Assembly (NCBI GenBank): GCA_958450365.1
Contig: CAUEEP010000134.1
Location: 101,001-165,000, forward strand
Source: Mesorhabditis belari
Lineage: Eukaryota > Nematoda > Chromadorea > Rhabditida > Rhabditidae
Direction of reading: 5' to 3'
DNA length: 64,000 bases
Below, one piece after another: positions 32,701-44,700 of the stretch (within the stretch, counting starts at the first letter, position 1; each line of letters opens with the position of its first letter). The notes under the pieces were generated by a model that saw only the letters and a list, made by a program, of their open reading frames with translations, made no database searches and was not told the DNA's origin. Both the position numbers and the translations under genes were made by a program.

Positions 32701-35700
32701 ATTATTCATCTATGCTCACCGTATCAAATGAATTCATAGATCGAAGGCCGTTTTGATGAGTAGAGTTATTGTGATTAGGATGAATATTTTCGCCATCCAT
32801 CAAACAGAAGAGTCCAATGTAGGCGATAAGAAATGAAATGTAGGGCAAGAGGGCTAAATGATTCTTGAATGAACTGGTTTTTCTCCATTAAGAAATTGCT
32901 TTTTGACCTCAATGAAAAAGGGCCAAAAATGGCAGCTTGCAAAATTTTAAGAAAATAGAAATCGTTTTCGAAATGGCGGATATTTATGATACAGCCAATG
33001 TTCTGTGGTTGAAAATTGACAATTTTGGCAAGCTTATTCGAGACTGAACACTACCTTTTGATTGCCCTAGATTAAATTGTCCCATAAAAATCTAGAGATT
33101 TTTGTTTTGATCAGTTCTCGCTCACAACACAATCTTTTATCTGTATTTATCTTTTTTTTTTCTTTTTTATGCTAAAACTTTCTTCTTTCTCGCACTAACA
33201 TTCATTTTTTTAGAGATCGACACAAGAAGAGAGTTTCAGTCAATCGAATAAAGCCAACTCGAGATGCTCCAACGATTTTCAAGAGGGATTTCAGCGGCCA
33301 AAGCAGCACGAGAAATCAATCAATTTTATGGCAACAGAATCATTTGAACGAGTATTCCACAGAAATCGTTTCACAAATTCAAGACGGGCAACACGAGGAT
33401 CAAACGGAAGAGAGGAAGCGCCGATCCCGGAAAGGGGATCGATCGCTTTTGAGGCACCGACTCTTGCAAAACCCCCGATGAATCAACGCGGAAATTGACT
33501 GGACGTTACTGTGGACGAATGACTATGTGGCGATGGCTGCAAAAAGTGAAAAGAAATTGGAGAAAACAACTTCAAATCCCATACGAAATGTCGGAAACAG
33601 TGCAAGCAAAAATAAAGGCCACCACTTGTGAAGCAAATACCGGTATGGTCAACTTTCTCTTTCGATCATCATCACTTACGATCAAGCGTGGGTTTTCTAC
33701 GATGATCGAGTGGTTGAAAAAAGGGCGCGTGTAGGGAAAACGGTGCCAAAACGAAACAGCCACGAAAAGAAGCGAATATTGTGTGTCGACTGGTGTTTGA
33801 CAGGCGTCCTTTTCTGGGAACTTCTTAAACCAATACCGATGTTTATCTATGTCATAAGCCAAAAAGTGAAACAAAAAGTCGGAAGGTTGCTCTAAGGAAA
33901 CAAAAAAAAACAAAAACAAAACAAAAATCAAAACCAAAAATCGAAAATCAGTTTTTATCGGAGAATCTAATAATGACTTTTGAGTTATTAACAAATCACT
34001 TACAACAGATATAATATCCCCTTTTCCCGTAAGTGTTCCATCGATAGTCCAGCATCACTTTTACTAGCTCATGCTCGAGGAGCTCTCGTGTCTCCTTGTG
34101 TTCTGAGTCGGCCTAGATGCTTCTCAAATAGAAAATATTATGAAAATTTGTCAACCATTAGCCTCAAAGGATGGAATTCTCTGATTTTGATCTTGTCCTT
34201 CGTATAGCATTTAGCATCGGGATGCAGATATTCGTTTGGAACGAGCTCCTCTCCCTTCTCGTTGCTCAAACTGTAGCTACCTGAATGCACACAGATTTAA
34301 TCGATATGAAGCCTATAGAAGTAAATTTTAGGATAGTTTCTTGATGATAGAGAAAGTTAAAAGATGAAAGCTAAAAAGCAAATTTAAACTAAAGATTTTA
34401 TAAAAAGAAAAATGGTTTTTTTCGAATAAACTTGTAAAAAGTTTTCTTTTATAAATTATTATTACGTTTATTTCTCAAATTTTTCAAAACTTTAAAAGAA
34501 TTTATATTTTGAAGTAGCAAAAATCAACTATTAGAATAACAGAACTTGCCGTCTTTTTTCGGAAACATGAAAGTGTCATCGATGAACTCAAAGTTGTAAT
34601 TGAAGTGCTTTTTACTTCTTGGCACTCTAAAAATCAACTTAAAATGGACAAAGAGAGCAAAAGTGGCTACGCCTCTTTGCACTGGTCCATCACTTGTTTC
34701 GCCAAAGATGGAAACTTTTTGATCAATCTTCTCATCGGCGTCTCGAGCTCTTCCTGAAAACGTTTTTTTTTCTTATTTTCCAATTACCGTATTCTCTTTA
34801 TCAATTTCTCAAAATCCTTTGGCAAAAAGGTGAGTGGACCACAGCGGAATTAGTCTATTACAGGGTGCGTCATAATTATTGCAACAAGATACTCAAGGAA
34901 TTGCACACCAAGAAGTTTCACTGGAAAAAGATTTTTAAACAGAAATAGCTTTATTTAACAGTAACAAATAAGGAAACAAGAGATCATTCGATATGACCGC
35001 CTTTTGCCTTGATAACAGCCCTTAATCGGTTCGGATATGCCTCCACTGCGGCCCGAATTTCATCTTGAGGAATCGCCTTCCATCCTTTGGTCAAAGACTT
35101 CTTCAAAGAATTGAAACTTTGTGTTTTCGAGAGCAGACATTAGCCTCTAAGATTGCCCAAATGAAAAAGTTCATCACATTGATATCCAGTGAGTTTGGAG
35201 GCCATTCATCCTTGGTGATCACTGAGGGAAAGTTGGCCACACACCAGTCCTGAACCGTCTTCTTCGTGTGAGCGGGAGCTCCATCTTGCATGAAGGTCCA
35301 ATTTTGATTGTTATTGGCTTTACACGCCTATGACACGCCTGTTTTCCTGTTTGGAAAACAGTCTTTGAACTCTTGTTGCAATAATTATGACGCACCCTGT
35401 ATGTGTCTCTTATCTTTATTATGTTTGAGAAACTCGGTAGCTCGTATTTATTAGGTACGGGAAAAAATTAATGTCGTATTTATGGGTCTCACTCTCGCCT
35501 ACGCAACTACAGATGCTGATTCCCCTTAGGATTTTTTTTCTGTATTTGAGTATTTTTTTCTCAATTTTCTTTTCGGTTTAACACCTTTGCTTAGGCCTTT
35601 CTTAATGGTTTTTTTCAGGTTTTAAATCGATGGAAAATCGAGACTTTCGCCTTCTCTTCTTGTATGAGTTCAAACGTGGCCACAATGCGTCAGAAGCGAC

Positions 35701-38700
35701 CCAAAACATTAATCAAGCTTCTGGAGAAGGTAAAGCTGAAGTTAGAGCAGTTCAGCTCTGGTTCAAACGATTCCGGAAAGGCGACGAGGATCTTAATGAC
35801 AAGGAAGGCCGCGGACGGCATGTTAGCCTCGACAATGACGAATTAAAGGAGCTGCTAGAAGCTGATCCTATAACAACCGAGGCAGAATTAGCAACTTTGG
35901 GGTCTCTCCACACACAATTGGGAACCCTCTCAAGGAAATTGGAAAAGTGGGTGCCTCATCAGTTGAACGAATATCAAAAATTGCACCGTTACCTCACATC
36001 ATATTCATTGCTGATTCGTAATCAAAAGAAGCCATTTCTGGAACGAATTGTAACTTGTGATGAAAAATGGGTTTTCTACGATAACCGAAAACGCAAAGCC
36101 AAATGGCTAGATAAAGAACAACCACCGAACTCCTTTTCCTACACCCAAGGAAGCTTCTTCTCAGTGTTTGATGATCGCAGAAAGGTCTGATCCATTATTT
36201 AATTCTACCAAACAGAAAAACGATGAATTCTGATCTGAACATTCACAAAATAAACAAAATGTATGAAAAATTTCGAGGAATCGATCCAGCTCTAATGAAT
36301 CAGAAGGGTCCCATCCTATTACAACACAGCGGCCGCTCGCATTTTTCACTGGATTCTTCAAAAATTCAACGAGCTGCACATTGAAGTCCTCCCTCATGCT
36401 CCATATTCTCCCGATTTGTCGCCTACGAATTTCTACTTTTTCAAGTTCCTCGACCACTTCTTATCGGAGAAATGCTTTGCTACTCAAAGGGAGGTGGAAA
36501 ATGGCATCAAGGAGTTTATCGATTCAATGAAGCCCGCCTTCTACACTTTAGGAATTGAAAACTTAGCTAAACGTTGGCTATCATGTATAGTTTCGACTGG
36601 TTTTTACTTTGATTGAATTTTTCCGTACCTAATATGTTAGATCACCTGCTCTTCTGGAAAATACTTGGCTCTGCGCAGCAACTTTTTCCAATCTCGATGT
36701 TTCAGCAGAATTTCGGCCACTTTTCTAAAAATAGGTCAAAGTAGACTGAGAATAAAGTCAAATATTCAAGCTTCATTTTTGATTAACAATAAAAAGTTTT
36801 TTGTCACCAACATTTTCTTCCCGTCGAGTGCAATGTCGAGAGCCGTTTTTTCTTCCCAATTGTTGTCTAAACACGTTTTTGTTTTTATTTTTATGCTTTC
36901 TATGCACAGAAAAGTTTTGTTCCAGATCAGTTTGATCTGATTTTGATCCCATTGCCCATTTGAAGCGTTTCATCCGTTTGAATAATTTGATCAACAATTG
37001 TGAATTTCATTTACAGGGATACTACATAATCTTTATCCCTCCCGATCCGACGTTAATGGAGGTCAAGTGTTCAGGCTTTATGCTTTATAAGTTTCTCAGC
37101 CAGGGATGAAATAAAAAGTCAATTCGTCAAATAGGTCAGATCCGAATCAAACAAGGTAAATAATTTCTGGCTGACTTGGTAGGAGAACAATCAGATTGAA
37201 GATCATAAACGAGCCGAGGACCTGTCCTCACCCTTGCCCTTTATCCAACATGTCTTGTCTATCGTTGCTCCCGGCTTATCTTTGGTCACATCCAACAAAT
37301 ATTTGACGATTTTCTCGTGTCCTCCTCTTGCCGCATAATGTAGTGGTTTCATTCTATGTTTTAGTACAATCGTTGCTCATGAACTCCTCTCTTACTTGTC
37401 CACATCTCCCCCATCAATTTTGTAGTGCTTTGCTAGAGCCTCGACACATTCCAGTTGGCCACACTAAAGGGAGAAAAAGTGATGTCAAGTGGCAAAACCA
37501 CAAAAAAGAACTTCAGAATGAAATACGAGGATGATAGAGATTACTGTACACGATTTTCCTTTTAAAAAAACCCCACCGAAATCGCCAGATCAAACGGTGT
37601 CATATCGTCCTTATTCACCAAATGAGTTTTCACTCCTTTCCTCAATAATTCAGTGCAAATCTCTTCATGACCTAGAATATACAAGTTGAGCTTTATTACA
37701 CTCAATTTTACCGTCTTGTGCCGCCAAATGTAGAGCCGTATTCTTTTGCGAGTCGACCTCGTTGATGATCAGTGCCAGAGCCACATTTGGAGTTTGAAGG
37801 AGGTATTTGACCTAGAAACGAAGACAACTTGGGCAAAGGTCTCAAAGATAAAAGCTTTTAGGAAGCTTATTTGGTAGGAATTACTTTTGAACGGTTTAGA
37901 ATCTTTCAAAGTCATAATTTGCAAGAAGCGAACATAGCCTTTAATATCTTTGACCTGAACCCCCCAATTAGCGTAGAAGTCCTTGTCAACCCCTGCAGGA
38001 AATTTGTAAACTAAAAAGTGCACTAAAAAGGCTTGCTAAATGAGTTTGGGAACTACTATGCGGCCTAAATAAAACAGTGACATAAACACCTTTTCTCGGA
38101 TAATCAATATTAATTCAGAATCCCAATCTGCTTTATTTCATTGGGTTCAATTCCATTTTTCCCCCACTCACAACAGACAAATGCCCCTTTCGAATGGCCA
38201 CATGCAGCACGGTCTCATCGTTTTCATCCCGCGTGCTAATCATTTTTTGTATGCCACGTTTCCTGTCGTCAAAATCTTTTTCATCGCCTTTGTCGAGTAT
38301 TTTCTAAAATTTTTCTAATTTGGCTTTTTAACGTTAGCGCTTAGGATGATTTAGAGATGAACTCAAACGTTTGTGAAAGGTAAATGTGTTTTGGATATTA
38401 TCTTTTTCCCCATATTTGGCTCCAGATAGAATAATGTTTTTCTTCCACTAGAACGATCAATAATTCTATTGAGAAATTTGTTCTAATAAAAGATTTTCGT
38501 ACACACCAGGAGTGTGCATTCAGACTGAACCGGAAAACCAAATAAAATGAATATGATCCGATCTTTTGGACTAGACCAACAAATGACCAGAGAAGACTGA
38601 AGGCGATTGGTAATGGACCGAAGATTTCCCACCTTGATACCCACTAGAAGTGTGCCTCGAGTCGATGTTAGCTCGAGTCAATTCAATTCGAGTCGAGCTA

Positions 38701-41700
38701 ACATCGACTCGACTTCTAAAATCATCAAGTCAACTCGAGTCGATTCGATTCGATTCGAGAGCGCATGTCTAGTACCCACCTTCAAGCCCTCCACCGAGCC
38801 GCACCCGACGATACTGTACAACAGATTTTTCGCCATACTTGTCTCAGATCTAAAAAGAATTGAGTTTTCAAAGAAAGACGAACCAACTTTTGCGCTTCCC
38901 AAAAAGTATTCGCGTATTCCAAATCGTCCACGATCAATGTCTTGAGAAGATTCTAAAGCCTTGTTGATTTTCTAAACCTTGGTCTTAAGGCAACACTAAG
39001 ATTTACAACACCATTGGCTAGAAATTGATTTTGAACTTTATCTTCTTGCAAAATTGATCTCACTTCAATGAAATCCGGATGTTTATTGTTTTTCGCCAAG
39101 ATCAGCATGTTCTCATTAGAGTCGTTGTGGTGAAAGAAGAGCTTGGTGTCGGAGTACTTTCCCGTTTCTCGAATTTCCGAAATCAGAACCTAGAAATTGG
39201 ATGAAACTGAGATGCTTTTACGAAGCTTTTTTGGTAGGAATTACTTTTGAACGGTTTAGAATCTTTCAAAGTCATAATTTGCAAGAAGCGAACATAGCCT
39301 TTAATATCTTTGACCTGGATCCCCCAATTACCGTAGAAGTCCTTGTCAACCCCTGCAGGAAATTTGTAAACTAAAAAGTGCACTAAAAAGGCTTGGTAAA
39401 TGAGTTTGGGAGCTACTATGCGGCCTAAATAAAACAGTGACATTTCATTAGATCACTGATGAACTTGTAACCTCGTTGACAATGAACCTTTTAACCCTCA
39501 TATCTAACCTAATGACGCCTATTAGAGTAACTTGACCAGGTTCCCTTTGAATTCTTAGAATTTTCATTTTGACCAAATGACTGAGAACCTCAGCGGCATC
39601 CCATGCTCCCGTATGAGCCGCGTGCAACAGCGGAGTCATTCCCTTTTTGTCTTTACCCATCAGAAATTCCGGTAAATCGTCCTAAAACTCGATTTAGTCT
39701 TTAATCCTGACACTGATCCCACCTTCGAATGACAAAGCTTGACCAGTTCAAGAACAAAAGTTCTTTTGTTGTATTTGGCGGCCACATGAAGAGCCGTTTC
39801 CCCGTCACTCTTCTCGTCATCATTCTCGTTACTTCTCTCTTGTCTATCAGTGTTGATCCTTATTTTTCTCACTCGTTCGGAAACCACTTCGATACCTAAC
39901 TAAAAATGGAGGCTATTTTACTTTTTCGAAGTTAATAGTTCAAGCCTCCACATGTGGCTCAAAAGATGGGTTCTAATCGAGGAAACGTAGTAGCTACCCC
40001 CAAAAAAGATCCACTTACTTCAGTGGAGAGGAATTGCAAAACTTTCTCGTCTCCAACACCGGCAGCACTAAGCAACAAGTAGGGGTTTGCCCTAAAAAAA
40101 AGTCAAAGTCGAGTTGATACGGAAATGCACTCACTTTTTTACCGTTTCCTTGAAATCGGAGAATATTTGTGGGTTCATTGAGATCCCCTGATTTGTGGGT
40201 TCATTGGGATTCAGGATTCTTTCACCTTCGATTCCCTCAAATAAAGCCTTGAATCTGAAAAGTGAATTCGAGAAATTACTTGGGAGCAAATCTAGAAGAA
40301 AATCAGTTTAATCAATAATAATTGTGTTTTTGTTTTCAAAGCGTAAAGTTGTGATATAGCGCTGACTAATGATATAGAAAAATAGAGCTCTACTCAGTAG
40401 AGCTTTCTAGATTCAGAATCTTTCTGGGTTATCTAAAAAAATTATAATCTGAAGGGACAAAAATAGCCTCAAGATACCAGGAAAATAGAATATTCACATA
40501 AAATAGAAAACATCGGCGTGTGACACATCAGCAAATGCCATGATATTCAGTGTGAGCTTTTGTTTCTGTTCACCCACCTGCGAAGCTCGGCGAGGGGGCC
40601 GTTCTCGACAAGTTGTTGTATTGGGGTCACTCCTCGTTTGTTCGATGCATTCAGCGCAGCCTCCACTCGTTTCAACCATTTCTCTCGGGTTTCAACATTT
40701 CCACCCTTTTGAGCGACTGAAAATTTCTATAGATTCACTCAAAAATCGTTTTCATCTGAACAACCAATAAATTTGTCGATCATCGTCTCATCACAGTTGG
40801 TGAGAAAGTGAAAGAAGTTGTTTCCGTCTTTGTCGTCGCAAAGGGTCAAATCCAGATCATCCCGCCTTTGGAACAGAGCCTCTAGCTGAAATTTTTCTTT
40901 TATTGATAAATTAAATGGCCGAATTTGATGCGATGAAAATAAAAAATGCTGTAAATCCGCTTTGAGAAATGAAAATACAAAATAGCTGTTTCCAACTCTT
41001 GCATTCAACCCAACAAAATTTTGACTTGATTTTTAAAATAGAGGGAAGGTCGACTGGCTGAAGTTGGGTTACAATAGAATGTTTAGCTTATTGTAGCTTC
41101 TTATATACCTCAGGTATATACCTAAACGATTCGACTGACATGAAATGAACGATTCGACTGAATGTCAACTGGCTGAGCCGGCCAATGTGGTCATTTGGGT
41201 CTTAGCGGCCTTCTTGCGGTCCCAATTCGGTGCAGCCGTGGCCCAGTGGTAGGACGTTCGTTTCCAGAGCGAAATCGTGTTGTATTGCGTTAGCAAAAAT
41301 GGATTTATGAATTGCACTAATCATGTATGTATGTCTTGTGCTCAATGCAATATAAAGCAATGATTTTTTTTCTATTTTATCATGGATATCATCAATGTTA
41401 GTTGCTATGTTTTCTTTTTTTGTCTTTATTCGAAAATTATTGTTGTAAGAGTGTAAAAAAAACTTTATAAAAGTGTGCCAACAAGAAATATGTTTGGCGA
41501 GCGCAAAAAGAACCCTAGTCAGCACTTCTTTAAAAAAAAGCAAAAGAAAAACCCAGAGCGGGGATGGAACTTGTCAGGTCTCGCTCTGGAAACCAACGTC
41601 CTATCACTGGGCCACGGCTGCACCGAATTAGGACCACAATGAGACCACTAAGATCCAAATGACCACTAAGATCCAAATAACCACATTTTCAGAGTCCTAG

Positions 41701-44700
41701 CAAAACTTTAGACCCTTATAACTACCGGCAGATTGTCATTTAGCAAAAACAGAATACATATTCGGATTCAGAATAAAATTCTGCGTCGGATGGTATGGTC
41801 GCATAGCATTTGACCGGCTCAGTTGACCTTTCCTTGTAATTTAAGCGATCCAGGCTTCTAATGACTTCAGTTTTGGCTATAGTTTTGCTTCAGTTTTGCC
41901 CACTAGGGACTGCAGGGGATTGTTTGCATTAATATGGCTGAGTCAGGATCAAGTTCTAGTCTGGTTTATGGCCAGTTTTAATCAGATTCAAGACTTAGAC
42001 ATGGTTTCTAGCTCTCTCTTGCTCTGGTTTCTGTCTGGCTGAAGTATTTTTATTAATCGGGCCAGGACAGCTACAAATACTGGCCTAGATACAGGTACTT
42101 TCTTTGAAATCAGCCAGTTGACCTTCGTGTCAGTCGAATCGTTTAGCTCGTTACCTGGGGTATATAAGCAGCTACAATACGGTAAAAATTCTATTGTAAC
42201 CCAACTTTTTGGGCAAAGAAATGATGAAAATTTGCATGGAAAATTGAAATCAAAAATTTTTTTTTGCTTTGTTTCACTTTAGCTCACAACTCAGAGAACA
42301 TCTCAGAGAACTCACCGCATTTTTCGAGTTCTTGACACAGGCCAGCATCAACGGGGTGTAGCCTTCTTTGTTTCTTGCCTAGATATGATAAAAATTTTCA
42401 AGGAATCGCTACAATCAAAACGATTAAACGTTGATCTTGTTGCAATTTTTGATATTCGTTCAACTGATGAGGCACCCACTTTTCCAACTTTTTTTTACTT
42501 TTCCGATTTCAGAGGTGAGTTAAAAAGTCTAGCTCCAACCCTTTTTCTGGCTTTTGACTTAGTTTGGTGTAATTTTTTTTGCCGACAAAATCCGAACTTC
42601 ATGAGGTCTTGCACATAAAATTGTGGAATTTGACATTTTTGACCTTGCTTTGACTTTTTTGGGCTTAAAATGTTGGGTCCAGGAACACGCCTGATCTTGT
42701 CATTCTTCACTATCAACCAACATTCAGATCACATTTTCGATCGTCCCTCAGCAGGCTAGCGATCACTTTGTGTAAATTTTGATTAACAGCATAGTGCAAC
42801 GGGGTCATTTCATTCGCATCTAACACATTGATGTCCCTAAACGCTTTATAGGCAAAAGCTTGAAATTTCCAAAAATCTACCCGTCTCCAAATAGAAGAAG
42901 ATAGTCGATGATATCATCGCGATTTTTTTCTAAAATTGCAGTGATATTAGGCAGGCTTGATTTATTTTAGTTTATTTGCGATGTTTAACACGAAACTTAG
43001 CTTCTTTAGAGCAAAACTGGCTAGGGTAGATTTTCAAAAATAGATTTTCCGACACTTTTTCTGGCTTTTGACTTGGTTTGGTGTGATTTTTTTTACCGAC
43101 AAAACCCGAACTTCATAAAGACTAGCACATAAAATTGTGCAATTTGACATTTTTGGCCTTGCTTTGACTTTTTTGGGCCTAAAATGTTGGGTCTATGAAC
43201 ACCCCTGAACACCTCAAATTCAAACAGTTAATTTGAATAAAAGTTTTGCCTTTTAATCACTAAACAAAAGCGAACAATGAAAATAGTTTTATTATGCATC
43301 TTTATAAAAAGTCAATTCAGCCCCTAGCTCGGGTTTTTTCAGGTCATGTTTTTATGAGATTCCATTCAAAATTCCAGGCTAGAGTTGAACTGATCAATTT
43401 GAACGGGTCAGTTTTCCAGTTTTCCAATTTTCCAATATTTCTCCAAATACAAAGCTTCTCAAAAAAAATAGACTAACCCAATATTTGCAAACGCGGAATC
43501 AAGGATATATAGGAAAAGGGCTCGAATGGAAAAGAGAGAAGATGCATTGCCGTCAGCTCGTCCGGACACTCGCCATCTTGTTTTGTTGAGAAAGCCATGA
43601 GCAACTTTTTACTAGAAAATTGAGTGTATTTTTTATGAACAATTTTTATGAACAGTTTTTCTTTAATGAATGGAGGAGTGTCTTAATATCTTCAAGCTCA
43701 GTCACTGATCGACTTTAACTCGATCTTTAACTCGATTTTTTACTCGATCTTTAACTCAATCTTTAACAGTTCCACCGGAGAGAAGTTTTTTTCCAGTTTT
43801 TGACCTTGGGACTTGACATTATCAAGGGAAAGCCTGGGTTCCTTCTTTATTTTGCTCAACTTCTAGACTATGGGTCAAATATTGGGTTGGGGAGACTGAG
43901 TCGGCGCCGAAAATGAAAAAAATATCTAAAACTTCTATTCGACTTCGTCAAATAATATGCGTTTGATATGAGTAGAATGGTTAACTAATTCTCTACAAAA
44001 TCACATTTAAAAGAAAATTCAAACAGCGCCTCCGCTCAAGAAAAAGCCATTTTTTCACAAAAACTACAAACTGTGATCTAGAAAAAACCATTGGTGGGAT
44101 CTTCCTGCAAATTTGGCAACTTAAGTAATTGAATGTGCTCTATCTTTTTTATATAAACACCAAAGAAGGTTTATGTGAAAGAAACTGTTCAAATGATGAG
44201 TCGGACTCTTTGCCATTTTAACCAGCTGCGTTTGGAAGTTCATAAACTCCACGAAAGAAAAGCTTTGTGGAATCTCTCAAAAGTGATTTTGTAGAGAAAT
44301 AGTGGATCCTTTTGATGAAACCAAACGTATGTTTAAAGAAGGCTTTATGTGTGCAAAAAGTTTCTTTAAAGTTTGGCGCCGACTCATTCTCCCCAACCCA
44401 ATAGATGAGCCGAATAATGAGATACTAGAAAATCCAAGAAACGAAACACTCGCCGATCATCGGGCTCCATCTTTTCCCTGAAAATTTCCTTCACTTCATT
44501 AATGTCCAGCTCTCGCACGGCTTTGTGCAGACGATTCACCTTAAAAACGTAAACTTAAATGAAACTAACAATGAAAATGAATCGTGCGCAAAGAAAAAGG
44601 ACTCCCAAATTTTGACTGTTCACACACATTGATTAGTTTGACTACAAAGTCGACTGTATTCTACTGTATCTTTCCTATTATTTTTGATGGTGTTAGAAAA

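Larger units (their letters stand above)
24950..32873 (-). other. TRPA channel domain (S1-S6 and pore)
   Basis: S1 HLALLPYISFLIAYIGLFCL (exon 32873-32720), S2 ANSIVMTFVFVLLSILVGKE (26468-26399), S3 DNWIELGVYVASFVTAIW (26279-26208), S4 DTFWIVSSLVFACSWFNLLM (25849-25776 into 25734-25591), the S4-S5 linker TFGPFILMFHKVFQSFIR, S5 LTVIFVLFIMAFSFSFYLL, the pore helix and filter FLKTLMMFTGEIDY (25308-25199), and S6 with the family signature LLSNLFTGVAVGDIE (25097-24950). The acidic filter residues GE-D agree with a cation-selective, Ca2+-permeable pore, as known for TRPA proteins. The S1-S2 intron is 6.25 kb and full of transposons; the S4-S5 intron is 41 nt. Confidence 0.92.
34156..44539 (-). other. 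TRPA ankyrin-repeat region and pre-S1 linker
   Basis: Ankyrin TPLHxA-type helices visible exon by exon: NEMTPLHYAVNQN, KEGYTPLMLACVKN, DGNNFFHFLTN, KRGVTPIQQLVENG, DGETALHVAAKYNKR, KKGMTPLLHAAHTG, DETVLHVAIRKGHL, KNTALHLAAQDGHEEI, KDDMTPFDLAIS, MKPLHYAARGGHEKIVKYLL and EKTALDIALDG. The pre-S1 region keeps the TRPA pattern ETPMRRLIKKFPSLAKQVMD, FNYNFEFIDDTF, FHPLRLMADSEHKETRELLE and VMLDYRWNTYGKRG. Ankyrin arrays in this family act as cytoplasmic gating and interaction domains. Many exon boundaries fall within repeats. Confidence 0.9.
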
